Shown piece after piece: positions 1 through 10,843 of a stretch of DNA of 47,938 nucleotides. How positions within the stretch are numbered: the first letter of the stretch is position 1; each line of letters begins with the position of its first letter. The position numbers and the translations under genes are program-made. The stretch is from Blautia sp. Its GTDB lineage: Bacteria > Bacillota > Clostridia > Lachnospirales > Lachnospiraceae. Below the pieces are notes generated by a model. It was not told the DNA's origin and ran no database searches. It worked only from the letters and a program-made list of their open reading frames with translations. Location: assembly GCA_023664455.1 (NCBI GenBank), contig JAMPFM010000001.1:249777-297714 (forward strand), read 5' to 3'.

Positions 1-39
1 CTGACGTCCTTTTCTGACTAACTGGTTAAATGTTGGCAT
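1..39 (-). CDS. rpsL: 30S ribosomal protein S12, N-terminal fragment
   Basis: Only the first 13 codons lie in the window; the gene runs off the left edge. They read MPTFNQLVRKGRQ, the usual start of bacterial S12, a small-subunit protein at the decoding centre. The ATG is the complement of 37-39. A strong AGGAGGTG ribosome binding site sits just upstream, at about 44-51. The gene follows rpoC in the same direction, the common rpoB-rpoC-rpsL order, and has its own promoter at 122-150. Confidence 0.93.
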   Translation of the reverse strand, partial: MPTFNQLVRKGRQ

Positions 40-121
40 TCTTTTCACCTCCTGTAAATTTTCTTAATCTTTCTATACTTTTTGGCGCACGAAAAAAACG
101 CATCCGCGTGCACACTAAAAT

Positions 122-150
122 AGTATACTTACCCGCAAATGCGTTGTCAA
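122..150 (-). promoter_or_regulatory. sigma-A promoter for rpsL
   Basis: On the minus strand this reads TTGACA (145-150), a 17-base spacer, then TATACT (122-127). It is nearly perfect sigma-A consensus and lies about 83 bases upstream of the rpsL start. It sits in the 145-base gap after rpoC, so rpsL and the following str-operon genes can be transcribed independently of rpoBC. I saw no convincing intrinsic terminator in the gap. Confidence 0.85.
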
Positions 151-184
151 TACATTTTTTTCATTTTTTAGCAAAAATCGCTTG

Positions 185-3100
185 CTATTCCAGAATCTCT
201 TCCATTCCCGCCTCTTCATCTGAGATTTCTTCTAACTCTTCGAGCTCTTCGATTTCCTCTTCGCCTTCCTCGTCTGTCAATTCCTCTTCGTCCGTCAGTT
301 CTTCTTCTAACAGCTCTTCTTCAACGGTTTGTGTATCCTCTGCTTCTATTGTCTCTTCCGATTCAAAACCATCGTCAAAGTTGATCTCATCTTCTTCGGC
401 AAGACGCGATAACAGGTTCTCATCCGTACTCAATTTCGTGGTGCGGTATCTCTTCATACCTGTCCCCGCCGGAATCAGCTTCCCGATGATAACGTTTTCT
501 TTCAGACCGATTAACGGGTCTACTTTTCCTTTGATTGCCGCTTCGGTCAGGACTTTCGTCGTTTCCTGGAAAGAAGCTGCGGATAAGAAGGAATTGGTCG
601 CCAATGCCGCCTTGGTAATCCCAAGCATAATCTGTTTGCCTTCCGCCGGTTCTTTTCCTTCTTTTATTAAGGCTTCGTTCATGTCCTCATATTCCAGTAC
701 GTCTACTAAAGTGCCCGGCAGATAGTCTGCGTCGCCGCTGCTCTCAATCCGCACTTTTTTCAACATCTGGCGCACGATGACCTCGATATGCTTATCGGCG
801 ATATCAACACCCTGCAGACGGTAAACCCTCTGTACCTCACGGAGCATATAATCCTGTACCGCACGGATTCCCTTGATTTTTAACAAATCGTGGGGATTCA
901 CGCTTCCTTCTGTAAGCTCGTCGCCTGCCTCCAATGTGGCGCCATCCAATATCTTGATACGGGAACCATAAGGAATCAGATAGGTCTTGGACTCTCCTGT
1001 CTCGTCATTGGTAATCACGACTTCCCGCTTCTTCTTCGTATCTTTAATGGTAGCAACGCCGCCAAATTCTGCAATAATCGCAAGTCCTTTCGGTTTCCGT
1101 GCCTCAAAGAGCTCCTCAACACGGGGAAGACCCTGGGTAATATCGTCACCAGCAACGCCGCCCGTATGGAAGGTACGCATGGTCAACTGAGTACCCGGCT
1201 CGCCGATAGACTGCGCTGCAATGATACCGACTGCTTCCCCGACCTGTACTGCCTCGCCGGTCGCCATGTTGGCGCCATAGCATTTCGCGCAGATACCATT
1301 CTGGGAACGGCAGGTCAGAATTGTACGGATTTTCACTTCCTCCATCGGTTCGCCTTTTTCATTCACGCCGACATTTAGAATCTTTGCGGCGCGGCTGGGC
1401 GTAATCATGTGATTTCTTTTGACAATCACATTGCCGTCTTTATCTTTTATTTCCTCACAGGCAAATCTGCCGGTGATTCTGTCTTTCAATCCTTCGATGG
1501 TTTCCCGTCCATCCATGAACGCCTTGACATACATGCCCGGAATCTCGTCCTTACCTTCGCTGCAGTCTGTCTCGCGGATAATCAATTCCTGCGATACATC
1601 GACCATACGTCTCGTCAGATAACCGGAGTCGGCGGTACGAAGCGCAGTATCCGAGAGACCTTTTCTTGCGCCGTGCGCCGACATGAAGTATTCCAGTACG
1701 TCCAGACCCTCACGGAAATTGGACTTAATGGGCAGCTCGATTGTCCTACCGGTCGTATCCGCCATCAGACCGCGCATACCTGCCAGCTGTTTAATCTGCT
1801 GATTGGAACCACGGGCGCCGGAATCCGCCATCATGAAGATATTATTATATTTATCCAGACCGGACAGCAAGACGTCCGTCAGCTCTTTATCCGTCTCATT
1901 CCAGGTCTCGACAACTGCACGATATCTTTCTTCTTCCGTAATCAGGCCACGTCTGAAATTCTGGGAAATCTTATCTACAGTCACCTGCGCCTCATCCAGC
2001 ATTTCCTGTTTTCTGGAAGGCACGGTCATATCCGAAATGGATACTGTCATGGCAGCCTTGGTAGAATAATTATATCCGGTGGATTTAATCAAATCCAATA
2101 CTTCCGCAGTCTTTACTGCACCGTGGATATTGATGACCTTCTCCAGAATCTGTTTCAGCTGCTTCTTGCCAACATGGAAATCTACTTCCAGTTTCAGGAA
2201 GTTTTCCGGCTTACTTCTATCTACAAAGCCTAAATCCTGTGGCATGATTTCGTTAAATAGGAAACGTCCCAGCGTGGACTCTTCCGTGCCGGAAATTATC
2301 TCGCCGTCTGCATTTTCTTTCTGCACCCTCACATGGATTCTGCTGTGCAGCGTACATTCTTTATTCTCATAGGCAAGAATTGCCTCGTTGATGTTCTTGA
2401 AGTACTTGCCTTCCCCGACAGCGCCTTCCCGCTCCTGGGTCAGATAATAAATACCAAGCACCATATCCTGCGAAGGCACCGCAACCGGTCCGCCGTCTGA
2501 AGGTTTTAACAGGTTGTTCGGAGATAACAGCAGGAATCTGCATTCCGCCTGCGCTTCCACAGACAAAGGCAGATGCACCGCCATCTGGTCGCCGTCGAAG
2601 TCAGCGTTAAACGCCGTACATACGAGAGGATGCAGCTTAATCGCCTTACCTTCTACAAGAATCGGCTCAAATGCCTGGATTCCCAATCTGTGCAGTGTAG
2701 GTGCACGGTTCAGCATTACCGGATGCTCTCTGATGACTTCTTCCAGCACATCCCACACCTGCGTATCCAGCCGCTCTACCAGCTTCTTCGCATTCTTAAT
2801 ATTTTGTGAGATACCTCTCGCTACCAACTCTTTCATGACGAAAGGCTTGAACAGCTCGATTGCCATCTCTTTGGGCAGACCACATTGATAAATTTTCAGT
2901 TCCGGTCCTACGACGATAACGGAACGCCCTGAATAGTCAACACGCTTGCCAAGCAGATTCTGGCGGAAACGTCCTGATTTTCCTTTTAGCATATCCGACA
3001 GGGATTTTAACGCCCTGTTTCCAGGTCCGGTAACCGGACGCCCTCTTCTGCCGTTATCAATCAAAGCGTCTACCGCTTCCTGAAGCATTCTCTTCTCATT

Positions 3101-3967
3101 GCGCACGATAATATCCGGCGCCCCCAGCTCTAAGAGTCTCTTCAAACGATTATTTCTGTTAATGATTCTTCTATATAAATCATTCAAATCGGACGTTGCA
3201 AACCGTCCGCCGTCCAACTGTACCATCGGACGTAAATCCGGCGGAATGACCGGAATCGCATCCATAATCATCCACTCCGGCTCGTTGCCAGACTCCCTGA
3301 ACGCTTCGACTACTTCCAGTCTCTTAATAATACGGGCATTCTTCTGTCCGCTGGAATCTTTTAACTCCGATTTTAACTCCTCGGCTTCTTTGTCTAAGTC
3401 GATTGCCTGAAGCAATTCCTTAATCGCTTCAGCGCCCATTCCTACACGGAATTTAGAACCCCAGTTTTCTTTGGCGTCCTGATATTCCCTTTCGGAAAGT
3501 ACCTGTTTGTATTCTAAGTTAGTCTCACCGGCATCCAATACAATATAAGACGCAAAATACAACACTTTTTCCAGCACTCTCGGAGACAAATCCAGGATAA
3601 GTCCCATACGGCTCGGAATCCCTTTAAAATACCAGATATGGGATACGGGCGCCGCCAGCGCAATATGCCCCATACGCTCCCTGCGGACGCTCGCCTTCGT
3701 AACCTCGACGCCGCAGCGGTCGCAGACAACGCCTTTATATCTGATCTTCTTATATTTACCACAGTGACATTCCCAGTCCTTACTCGGTCCGAAAATCTTT
3801 TCGCAATACAGTCCGTCTTTTTCCGGTTTTAATGTTCTGTAATTGATGGTTTCCGGCTTTAGTACTTCCCCCCTGGACCATTCCCTGATTTTATCAGGGG
3901 ACGCCAGACCGATTTTAATCGCATCAAATGTCATAGGTTGATATGCTTCCTGTTTAATTTCTGCCAT
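185..3967 (-). CDS. rpoC: DNA-directed RNA polymerase beta' subunit
   Basis: The catalytic large subunit of RNA polymerase, 1260 residues. The N-terminal zinc ribbon is visible (C67, C69, C82, C85). The absolutely conserved Mg-binding motif NADFDGDQ is at about 454-461, and a second cysteine cluster ([13 protein letters not shown]) lies in the C-terminal half. The ATG at 3967 is preceded by AAGGAGCTG and starts the normal family N-terminus. The gene follows rpoB after 69 bases and is co-transcribed with it. Unusually, the last 70 or so residues are a highly acidic tail made largely of Glu and Asp with Leu and Thr, extending past the conserved end of the family. The tail is in frame and not a frameshift. 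Identification is certain; the role of the tail is unknown. Confidence 0.99.
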   Translation of the reverse strand: MAEIKQEAYQPMTFDAIKIGLASPDKIREWSRGEVLKPETINYRTLKPEKDGLYCEKIFGPSKDWECHCGKYKKIRYKGVVCDRCGVEVTKASVRRERMGHIALAAPVSHIWYFKGIPSRMGLILDLSPRVLEKVLYFASYIVLDAGETNLEYKQVLSEREYQDAKENWGSKFRVGMGAEAIKELLQAIDLDKEAEELKSELKDSSGQKNARIIKRLEVVEAFRESGNEPEWMIMDAIPVIPPDLRPMVQLDGGRFATSDLNDLYRRIINRNNRLKRLLELGAPDIIVRNEKRMLQEAVDALIDNGRRGRPVTGPGNRALKSLSDMLKGKSGRFRQNLLGKRVDYSGRSVIVVGPELKIYQCGLPKEMAIELFKPFVMKELVARGISQNIKNAKKLVERLDTQVWDVLEEVIREHPVMLNRAPTLHRLGIQAFEPILVEGKAIKLHPLVCTAFNADFDGDQMAVHLPLSVEAQAECRFLLLSPNNLLKPSDGGPVAVPSQDMVLGIYYLTQEREGAVGEGKYFKNINEAILAYENKECTLHSRIHVRVQKENADGEIISGTEESTLGRFLFNEIMPQDLGFVDRSKPENFLKLEVDFHVGKKQLKQILEKVINIHGAVKTAEVLDLIKSTGYNYSTKAAMTVSISDMTVPSRKQEMLDEAQVTVDKISQNFRRGLITEEERYRAVVETWNETDKELTDVLLSGLDKYNNIFMMADSGARGSNQQIKQLAGMRGLMADTTGRTIELPIKSNFREGLDVLEYFMSAHGARKGLSDTALRTADSGYLTRRMVDVSQELIIRETDCSEGKDEIPGMYVKAFMDGRETIEGLKDRITGRFACEEIKDKDGNVIVKRNHMITPSRAAKILNVGVNEKGEPMEEVKIRTILTCRSQNGICAKCYGANMATGEAVQVGEAVGIIAAQSIGEPGTQLTMRTFHTGGVAGDDITQGLPRVEELFEARKPKGLAIIAEFGGVATIKDTKKKREVVITNDETGESKTYLIPYGSRIKILDGATLEAGDELTEGSVNPHDLLKIKGIRAVQDYMLREVQRVYRLQGVDIADKHIEVIVRQMLKKVRIESSGDADYLPGTLVDVLEYEDMNEALIKEGKEPAEGKQIMLGITKAALATNSFLSAASFQETTKVLTEAAIKGKVDPLIGLKENVIIGKLIPAGTGMKRYRTTKLSTDENLLSRLAEEDEINFDDGFESEETIEAEDTQTVEEELLEEELTDEEELTDEEGEEEIEELEELEEISDEEAGMEEILE

Positions 3968-4036
3968 ATTCAGCAGCTCCTTTCTCGCTTAAACCCCATG
4001 CCGCGCAATAATCTTGATTGCTAAGAAATTTTCATC

Positions 4037-7000
4037 CTATTCGTAAGATTCTTCATAGTCCATATCTAATTCCATACTTTCCATACCGTCCTCAGGAAAA
4101 TCTTCTTCCTCACTGTTGACAAGCTCACCGCTTTCCTCATCAAATTCCTGTTTCTGGTATCCCATCGAACCAAGGGAATCCTGCTCGTAATCATAGTTAC
4201 GGGAATCGCCTTCCATCTCATAGCGGTAATCATTCTCGCTATAGTCAACCGATTCCATAATTTCCACTTCGGACTGATCCTCCCTGAGAACCCTGACGTC
4301 TAAGCCAAGAGACTGTAATTCCTTTAATAAAACCTTGAAAGATTCCGGTATACCGGGTTCTGGAATGTTATCGCCTTTGATAATTGCCTCGTAAGTTTTC
4401 ACACGACCAACGACGTCATCAGACTTCACAGTCAAAATTTCCTGCAGCGTATAAGCGGCGCCATATGCCTCCAATGCCCATACTTCCATTTCCCCGAAAC
4501 GCTGTCCGCCAAACTGCGCTTTACCGCCCAGAGGCTGCTGCGTTACCAATGCGTAAGGACCTGTAGAACGCGCATGAATCTTATCGTCTACCAGGTGATG
4601 CAGTTTCAGATAGTGCATGTGCCCGATGGTTACAGGCGCGTCAAAATATTCTCCCGTCCTGCCGTCACGGAGCCTTACTTTACCGTCTCTTGAAATCGGA
4701 ACCCCTTTCCATACTTCTCGATGGTCCCTGTTTTCATATAAATACTCCATAACTTCTGGCAGAAGCTCTTCTTTATGCTTTTTCTCAAATTCTTCCCACT
4801 CTAGATTGACATAATCGTTGGCAAGGTCGAGGGTATCCATGATATCACCCTCTTTTGCACCGTCAAACACCGGCGTCGCCACGTTGAAACCAAGCGCTTT
4901 CGCCGCCAGTGAAAGATGGATTTCCAGTACCTGCCCGATATTCATACGGGAAGGCACGCCCAGCGGATTCAATACGATGTCCAAAGGACGTCCATTGGGC
5001 AGATAAGGCATATCCTCTACCGGAAGCACACGGGAAACAACACCCTTGTTACCGTGGCGTCCCGCCATCTTATCCCCTACAGAAATCTTTCTCTTCTGCG
5101 CAATATAAATACGCACCGCCTGATTCACGCCGGGAGATAATTCGTCCCCGTTTTCTCTCGTAAATACTTTGGCATTCACTACGATACCATATTCGCCATG
5201 AGGCACTTTCAGGGAAGTATCGCGCACTTCCCGCGCCTTCTCACCGAAAATTGCACGCAGCAGCCTTTCTTCCGCCGTCAGCTCCGTTTCCCCTTTCGGC
5301 GTTACTTTCCCGACAAGGATATCGCCGGCGCGGACTTCCGCCCCGATACGGATGATGCCTCTTTCGTCCAAATCTTTGAGCGCATCGTCACCGACGCCCG
5401 GAACGTCCCTTGTGATTTCTTCCGGTCCCAACTTCGTATCCCGCGCTTCCGCCTCATATTCCTCTATATGAACCGATGTATAAACATCTTCCTGAACAAG
5501 CCTTTCACTGAGAAGAACCGCATCTTCATAATTATAGCCTTCCCAGGTCATGAAACCGATAAGCGGATTCTTCCCAAGCGCCAACTCGCCGCCGTCCGTG
5601 GAAGGTCCGTCTGCAATTACTTCGCCCTGCTCTACATGATTCCCTTTAAATACAATCGGTTTCTGGTTATAACAGTTAGACTGATTACTTCTGGAAAATT
5701 TGGATAAACGGTATTCATCCTTTTCCCCGTCGTCATAAGTCATCTTAATCAGATTGGAAGAAACATAATCAATCGTACCCGCTTTTCTTGCCACAACACA
5801 GACGCCGGAGTCAACCGCTGCTTTCGGCTCCATTCCAGTCCCTACGACGGGCGCTTCGGTAAACAGAAGCGGCACTGCCTGACGCTGCATGTTAGAACCC
5901 ATGAGCGCACGATTGGCATCGTCATTCTGCAAGAAAGGAATCAACGCCGTAGCGACGGAAAATACCATCTTCGGCGATACGTCCATATAATCGAACATCC
6001 CTTTCGGATATTCCTGTGTTTCTTCCCGGTAACGCCCGGATACGCTGTTACGCGTAAAATGCCCTTCCGCATCCAGCGGCGCGGACGCCTGCGCTACATG
6101 ATAATTATCCTCTTCATCCGCCGTCATATAGACAACTTCTTCCGTAACGCGCGGATTTTTCGGGTCGTTTTTATCAATTTTCCGGTAAGGCGCTTCCACA
6201 AAACCGTATTCGTTAATTCTTGCATAAGATGCAAGCGAGTTAATCAGACCGATATTCGGACCTTCTGGCGTCTCAATCGGGCACATTCTGCCATAATGCG
6301 TATAATGAACGTCACGGACCTCGAACCCTGCACGGTCACGGGATAGACCGCCCGGTCCTAAGGCGGATAAACGCCTCTTGTGGGTCAGCTCGCCAAGCGG
6401 ATTGTTCTGATCCATGAACTGGGACAACTGGGAAGAACCGAAAAATTCTTTTACCGCAGCCTGTACAGGTTTAATGTTAATCAATACCTGCGGGGAAATT
6501 TCCTCTGCGTCATGGGTGGTCATACGCTCCCTGACAACCCTTTCCAGTCTGGATAGACCAATCCGGTACTGGTTCTGCAACAACTCCCCTACCGCACGGA
6601 TACGCCTGTTGCCCAGATGATCGATATCGTCATCATTGCCGATGCCGTACTCCAAATGGATATTATAATTAATGGAAGCAAGAATATCTTCCTTCGTAAT
6701 ATGTTTCGGAATCAACTCGTGGATGTTTTTCTGAATCGCCTCTGCCAAAATGCCCGCATCGTCGCTGTACTCTTCCAGAATCTGCTGCAATACCGGATAA
6801 TAAACCAACTCCGTCACGCCCAGTTCCCTCGGATTACAGTCCACGAAATTAGTAATGTCTACCATCATGTTAGACAATACCTTGACATTTTTCTCTTCTG
6901 TCTGAATCCATACATAGGGAATCGCCGCGTTCTGAATCGCATCTGCCTTCTCTGCCGTCACCTTTTCCCCTGCTGTGGCAATAATCTCTCCTGTAGACGT

Positions 7001-7900
7001 ATCCACGACGTCTTCTGCCAGGATATGATTCCTGATTCTGTTTCTAAACATCAGTTTTTTGTTGAATTTATATCTTCCGACCTTCGCCAGATCATATCTT
7101 CTGGGGTCAAAAAACATCGCCTTAATCAGACTTTCCGCGCTCTCGACGCTAAGGGGTTCGCCGGGGCGTATCTTCTTATATAATTCCAAAAGACCTTCCT
7201 GATAATTCTCAGCAACGTCCTTGGTAAAGCTTGCCTCTATTTTAGGTTCGTCACCGAACAACTCCCTGATTTCATCGTTAGAGCCTACGCCCAACGCCCG
7301 GATCAGCACGGTAATCGGAACCTTTCTTGTCCTGTCAACGCGCACATAAAACACATCGTTGGAATCCGTCTCATATTCCAGCCATGCGCCGCGGTTTGGT
7401 ATAACGGTAGATGAAAAAAGTCTCTTGCCAATTTTATCGTGGCTGATTGCATAATAAATACCGGGAGAACGCACTAACTGGCTGACGATAACACGTTCCG
7501 CCCCATTGATGACAAAGGTGCCTGTTTCCGTCATCAGAGGCAGGTCGCCCATGAAAATTTCATGCTCCGTAATCTCGTCTTTCTCTTTGTTAATCAGACG
7601 GACTTTCACTTTCAACGGCGCCGCATAAGTTGCGTCTCTTTCTTTACACTTCTCAATAGAGTATTTCACATCCTCTTTGCACAGCTCGAAATCTACGAAT
7701 TCCAGACTCAGATGCCCGCTATAATCGGAAATCGGAGAAATATCATCAAAAACTTCCTTCAATCCCTCACCTAAAAACCACTGATAGGAGTCTTTCTGGA
7801 CTTCAATCAGGTTTGGCATTTCCAGAACTTCTTTCTGTCGTGCGTAGGTCATTCGTATATTCTTACCTGTTGCAATCTCACGGATTCTGTTCTTTTCCAT
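4037..7900 (-). CDS. rpoB: DNA-directed RNA polymerase beta subunit
   Basis: The beta subunit of RNA polymerase, 1287 residues from the ATG at 7900. I prefer this ATG because it gives the family start MEKNRIRE and has GGGGTG about 9 bases upstream; a GTG at 7912 would add four residues. The rifampicin region is present with wild-type-looking key residues: SQFMDQNN, then THKRR, then LSALGPGG. No resistance substitution is evident there. The C-terminus carries an extension of about 70 residues rich in Asp, Glu, Ser and Tyr after the conserved VLRED region. It matches in kind the acidic tail on RpoC next door. The gene is driven by the promoter at 7992-8020 and followed by rpoC. It is separated from rplL, its usual neighbour, by two inserted genes. 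Confidence 0.99.
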   Translation of the reverse strand: MEKNRIREIATGKNIRMTYARQKEVLEMPNLIEVQKDSYQWFLGEGLKEVFDDISPISDYSGHLSLEFVDFELCKEDVKYSIEKCKERDATYAAPLKVKVRLINKEKDEITEHEIFMGDLPLMTETGTFVINGAERVIVSQLVRSPGIYYAISHDKIGKRLFSSTVIPNRGAWLEYETDSNDVFYVRVDRTRKVPITVLIRALGVGSNDEIRELFGDEPKIEASFTKDVAENYQEGLLELYKKIRPGEPLSVESAESLIKAMFFDPRRYDLAKVGRYKFNKKLMFRNRIRNHILAEDVVDTSTGEIIATAGEKVTAEKADAIQNAAIPYVWIQTEEKNVKVLSNMMVDITNFVDCNPRELGVTELVYYPVLQQILEEYSDDAGILAEAIQKNIHELIPKHITKEDILASINYNIHLEYGIGNDDDIDHLGNRRIRAVGELLQNQYRIGLSRLERVVRERMTTHDAEEISPQVLINIKPVQAAVKEFFGSSQLSQFMDQNNPLGELTHKRRLSALGPGGLSRDRAGFEVRDVHYTHYGRMCPIETPEGPNIGLINSLASYARINEYGFVEAPYRKIDKNDPKNPRVTEEVVYMTADEEDNYHVAQASAPLDAEGHFTRNSVSGRYREETQEYPKGMFDYMDVSPKMVFSVATALIPFLQNDDANRALMGSNMQRQAVPLLFTEAPVVGTGMEPKAAVDSGVCVVARKAGTIDYVSSNLIKMTYDDGEKDEYRLSKFSRSNQSNCYNQKPIVFKGNHVEQGEVIADGPSTDGGELALGKNPLIGFMTWEGYNYEDAVLLSERLVQEDVYTSVHIEEYEAEARDTKLGPEEITRDVPGVGDDALKDLDERGIIRIGAEVRAGDILVGKVTPKGETELTAEERLLRAIFGEKAREVRDTSLKVPHGEYGIVVNAKVFTRENGDELSPGVNQAVRIYIAQKRKISVGDKMAGRHGNKGVVSRVLPVEDMPYLPNGRPLDIVLNPLGVPSRMNIGQVLEIHLSLAAKALGFNVATPVFDGAKEGDIMDTLDLANDYVNLEWEEFEKKHKEELLPEVMEYLYENRDHREVWKGVPISRDGKVRLRDGRTGEYFDAPVTIGHMHYLKLHHLVDDKIHARSTGPYALVTQQPLGGKAQFGGQRFGEMEVWALEAYGAAYTLQEILTVKSDDVVGRVKTYEAIIKGDNIPEPGIPESFKVLLKELQSLGLDVRVLREDQSEVEIMESVDYSENDYRYEMEGDSRNYDYEQDSLGSMGYQKQEFDEESGELVNSEEEDFPEDGMESMELDMDYEESYE

Positions 7901-7991
7901 TGACAATTTCACCCCGTTCTTTATGATTCGCGCCTATCCGCGGGAAAAGAGACCCCGAATAAGCATACCACACCACAATAGTGCACCATAC

Positions 7992-8020
7992 ATTGTACTA
8001 CAAGTGGAAAAATGAGTCAA
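7992..8020 (-). promoter_or_regulatory. sigma-A promoter for rpoBC
   Basis: On the minus strand: TTGACT (8015-8020), 17-base spacer, TACAAT (7992-7997). It lies about 90 bases upstream of rpoB, just after the inserted unknown gene. It would give rpoBC transcription independent of the rplJL unit, which has its own promoter, attenuator and terminator. Confidence 0.83.
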
Positions 8021-8047
8021 TGAGAATTTTCAGAATTTTTAGAATTT

Positions 8048-9031
8048 TTAGAAACCAAACTCCGCCGCCATTTTTTCAAGGAAAATCTGCGCCTCTTTCC
8101 CCATCCTGTCCAAATAGATTTCCAGGGCGGTCCCATCCGGCGCCCCGATATAACAATCCGACAACGCTTCCCTGCAGCGGTTGGCAAGAACCGGAAGTTC
8201 CGGGTTTTCCAATACGTCATAGAGTTTCAGAAGCTTCTCTTCCATCCGCCATAACAGCTTCATGGACAAAGCGCAGACTTCCCCAAAAGACCCGGCGGGA
8301 TGTTCCGCCATCATCAGATTTCTAAACGTCTCAAACTCCTCTGCCAGTACGCCCGCCACAGACAGGACTCCCGCTTCGGAATTGTTTTCCTGCGCAAACG
8401 CATAGACGTCCGCGTCTACTGTAAGTGTATAAACCGTACAAGATCCAAAGCCACTCCTTGCCGCACGGCAAAGGAGCGCTTCCGCCTCTTTTGGAACTTC
8501 TTCCTTTTTCGTATAGAAGAAGACTTTTCCACCCATTCTGATTTTGGATAAAATATCGCACAAAATCTGTAAATCTGCGCATCTATCCAAAGAAACCACT
8601 GCCGCCTGACAAGATTTATCGAGCAGCGCAGAAAATACGAAGGGCTGCTCCGGCAGCAGGATAAATGAACTGTCTTTTTGCAGAAACGTCATAAAATCAT
8701 GCAGCAGTCCCGATACCTGCTCCCCCTCCCCGATTCCGTAACCTATCACATTTTTAGCCTGGGCGTTTGCCAGAAGAAAGGGATATAGCTGTGCAAAAAG
8801 CAGTCCATAACAAGCAAGATAAGGGGAATCCCCGCAAGTATCCTGCAATGCCTTCATTAGATGACCAGCGCGTTCCCAGACGGTTTCTTCTACTACATGA
8901 TAGTTGACGACCAAGGGTCTTTTACTCAGATTAGAATAGTCGTCCACTTCCGGTTTTTTCATAATTGTATAAGGAGCGCTTCCGCCTTCCGCTTCCATAA
9001 AGATTTGATTCTCGTCGATTGCTATCCTCAT
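8048..9031 (-). CDS. Hypothetical protein inserted upstream of rpoB
   Basis: A 327-residue protein of no family I can name. The start chosen is the ATG at 9031 (MRIAIDEN), with a GGAGGGGGAG ribosome binding site 7 to 18 bases before it; an upstream GTG/ATG would run into the previous gene. The stop of that glycosyltransferase is only 7 bases upstream, so the two genes form an operon and are probably translationally coupled. No signal peptide or obvious membrane helix is seen. The middle (about 110-200 of the protein) alternates hydrophobic strands with glycine turns (NVIGYGIGEG, then GGKVFFYTKK), resembling a Rossmann-type fold such as a methyltransferase, but no complete SAM motif is present. 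Its partner suggests a role in surface glycan or protein glycosylation; that is inference only. Confidence 0.8.
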   Translation of the reverse strand: MRIAIDENQIFMEAEGGSAPYTIMKKPEVDDYSNLSKRPLVVNYHVVEETVWERAGHLMKALQDTCGDSPYLACYGLLFAQLYPFLLANAQAKNVIGYGIGEGEQVSGLLHDFMTFLQKDSSFILLPEQPFVFSALLDKSCQAAVVSLDRCADLQILCDILSKIRMGGKVFFYTKKEEVPKEAEALLCRAARSGFGSCTVYTLTVDADVYAFAQENNSEAGVLSVAGVLAEEFETFRNLMMAEHPAGSFGEVCALSMKLLWRMEEKLLKLYDVLENPELPVLANRCREALSDCYIGAPDGTALEIYLDRMGKEAQIFLEKMAAEFGF

Positions 9032-9038
9032 CCCGTTT

Positions 9039-10178
9039 TCACTCCCCCTCCGCAAAATCAAACAGCAGCCGCAGCCGCTCTGCCACTCTGTCATAGTCGA
9101 AATATTCTTTTACATAACTTCGTATCTCATGGAAATTGTCTGCAAGGAACTGCCTATCGGCGCAAAGCCTGGACAAAGCCCCTGCATAAGTCTTAATGTC
9201 GCAGAGCGTATCCACGACTCTTCCCACCCTGCCATTGTCCGTGATATCCCCAGCAGCGTCAACGTTTGTGGTAATGACCGTGCATCCATATCCCGCCGCT
9301 TCCGCAAACACATTCGGGCAGCCGCCTTCCATATAAGAAGTCAGGGCAAAAATTTTCGCCTTCCGGTAATAAGCGCACAACTGCTGCCTGTCCTCAATCT
9401 GTCCTGTCAGCCGGACATGGCGGGCAATTTCCGGCAGTTCTTTGCGAAATGCCTCAAATATCTGCTGAAACTCTGGCGTCACAGTCCCCACCATCACAAG
9501 TTCCCACGGCTCTTCAAAATAAGGAAACGACATGGCGTAGGCATACAAAAGCACATGGGAATTTTTCTGGCTGCTGCCTATCCTGCCCACTGTAAGGATG
9601 ATGTTTTCTTTTTCCTCATAGCGGCACTCCTGCATTCCTGGGTAAAAAGGATAATAGACGCCGTTTGGCACATATTCGATGCGCCTGCGCCACTTATGAT
9701 AAATAAACTGCTGTAATCTGCGGGATTCGCAGCTCACGATATCCGCCGTTTCCAGAAAGCGGGCATAGGTTTCTTCCCCAAATGGAAGCGCATTCGCCCA
9801 GCCGGAATTGAGGTCTAGTTTCAGATAAAGAATGCCCGACGGATTCAGCGCCTTATAGGCAGACGCAAGCTCGATATACTCCAATCTCGGTCCGAATAAA
9901 AAGAGCAAGTCGATATCCGCCGCATGGTCTTGCACATATTGAACCGCTGCCTGCATATGGTCCAAATCCGTCGTACAAGGCAAAAGAGAAAGCGTAACGC
10001 CTTCCAGATAATCCAGATAGGGATACTCTCCCTTTTTCTCAGTCACAATAACCATACTGCTGCCAAAATGCCTGTAGCACACATAGGGAATCACCACCCG
10101 GTCTTTCATTAGCTGCACATTTTCTAACGGGTATGCAGGGATGACGCAAATGTTACACCTTTTCATAGCAATAACCAT
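9039..10178 (-). CDS. GT4-type glycosyltransferase
   Basis: A 379-residue predicted glycosyltransferase with two Rossmann-like halves (GT-B fold). The C-terminal half holds recognisable GT4 features: ILTVGRIGSSQKN with the donor-binding Gly and Lys, the VRLTGQIEDRQQL strand, then ALTSYMEGGCPNVFAEAAG. The last is the acidic donor motif with Glu pairs, here spaced by eight rather than the usual seven residues. It would transfer a sugar from a nucleotide-sugar to an unknown acceptor in the cytoplasm. It is the first gene of a two-gene unit inserted between rplL and rpoB. The ATG at 10178 has AAAGG only one base away; an ATG at 10166 is an alternative. Palindromic sequence precedes the gene. Confidence 0.9.
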   Translation of the reverse strand: MVIAMKRCNICVIPAYPLENVQLMKDRVVIPYVCYRHFGSSMVIVTEKKGEYPYLDYLEGVTLSLLPCTTDLDHMQAAVQYVQDHAADIDLLFLFGPRLEYIELASAYKALNPSGILYLKLDLNSGWANALPFGEETYARFLETADIVSCESRRLQQFIYHKWRRRIEYVPNGVYYPFYPGMQECRYEEKENIILTVGRIGSSQKNSHVLLYAYAMSFPYFEEPWELVMVGTVTPEFQQIFEAFRKELPEIARHVRLTGQIEDRQQLCAYYRKAKIFALTSYMEGGCPNVFAEAAGYGCTVITTNVDAAGDITDNGRVGRVVDTLCDIKTYAGALSRLCADRQFLADNFHEIRSYVKEYFDYDRVAERLRLLFDFAEGE

Positions 10179-10237
10179 GCCTTTCTTCTACTTCGTGGTA
10201 TTTGTGGCCGCAACCGCAAATTCTTACAGTACAAGAA

Positions 10238-10280
10238 AATCGCTCCGCGATTATCTTGGGAAGAATGCAAAGCATTCTTC
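10238..10280. repeat. Pair of short palindromes between rplL and the glycosyltransferase
   Basis: Two perfect inverted repeats lie close together: AATCGC-TCC-GCGATT at 10238-10252 and GAAGAATGC-AAA-GCATTCTTC at 10260-10280. Neither has a T-run placed for intrinsic termination. They sit exactly at the junction where the two extra genes interrupt the rplL-rpoB order. They could be a small dispersed repeat (REP or MITE-like), RNA hairpins in the glycosyltransferase leader, or part of the small reading frame at 10153-10275. Confidence 0.5.
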
Positions 10281-10311
10281 CGCGTTGTCAATCAATTTCC
10301 TAATATGATGA

Positions 10312-10348
10312 AAAAGACTGCACCGTGGTATCCCACACGCAGTCTTTT
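10312..10348 (-). terminator. Intrinsic terminator of rplJL
   Basis: A perfect 10-base stem (AAAAGACTGC pairing with GCAGTCTTTT), with inner GTGG/CCAC pairing in the loop, is followed on the minus strand by TTTTT. It starts about 33 bases after the rplL stop. It isolates the rplJL transcript from the inserted genes and rpoBC. Confidence 0.88.
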
Positions 10349-10380
10349 CATAACGCTTACTTTATACGGTTTGCCCTGTC

Positions 10381-10761
10381 TTATTTCAGGGTTACTTTCG
10401 CGCCTTCAGCTTCTAACTTCGTCTTGATTTCTTCAGCTTCATCTTTAGATGCGCCTTCTTTCACCATCTTAGGTGCAGAATCAACTAAGTCTTTCGCTTC
10501 TTTCAGACCAAGACCTGTTGCTTCACGAACAACCTTAATAACTTTAACCTTGTTCGGACCAACTTCTGTCAGCTCAACGTCAAATTCGGTCTTCTCTTCT
10601 GCTGCTGCGCCTGCATCGCCAGCGCCTGCTGCTGCAACAACTACGCCCGCTGCTGCGGATACGCCAAATTCCTCTTCGCAAGCTTTTACTAAATCATTCA
10701 ACTCTAATACGGTTAACTCTTTGATTGCATCAATAAATTCCTGAGTGGATAACTTTGCCAT
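10381..10761 (-). CDS. rplL: 50S ribosomal protein L7/L12
   Basis: The ribosomal stalk protein that recruits translation GTPases, 126 residues, full length. The N-terminal dimerisation helices ([18 protein letters not shown]) are followed by an Ala/Gly hinge at about 36-52 and the conserved C-terminal domain ([20 protein letters not shown]). A GGAGGT ribosome binding site precedes the ATG at 10761. It follows rplJ by 82 bases and ends at the terminator at 10312-10348, so stalk proteins L10 and L12 form their own unit. Confidence 0.99.
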   Translation of the reverse strand: MAKLSTQEFIDAIKELTVLELNDLVKACEEEFGVSAAAGVVVAAAGAGDAGAAAEEKTEFDVELTEVGPNKVKVIKVVREATGLGLKEAKDLVDSAPKMVKEGASKDEAEEIKTKLEAEGAKVTLK

Positions 10762-10843
10762 GATATTTTACCTCCGTTATAATCATTCTTTTAATTTGAT
10801 TTGTTATGCAGTGTCTTTTACTGCATTAGAAATTCTTTTTGTC

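Noticed and set aside
40-121. Terminator between rpoC and rpsL
   Set aside because: GCACG/CGTGC can pair near 86-114, but the stem is short and has no T-run; read-through plus the rpsL promoter is more likely.
30-725. Long Ser-rich plus-strand open frame at the left edge
   Set aside because: It is antisense to the Glu-rich RpoC tail; Glu codons read backwards give Ser and Phe codons. No ribosome binding site and no recognisable domain.
5900-6550. Rifampicin-resistance changes in RpoB
   Set aside because: The key residues in [13 protein letters not shown] and LSALGPGG are those of sensitive enzymes.
890-7774. Many plus-strand open frames opposite rpoB and rpoC
   Set aside because: They mirror the codon structure of two long conserved genes and show no family features or ribosome binding sites.
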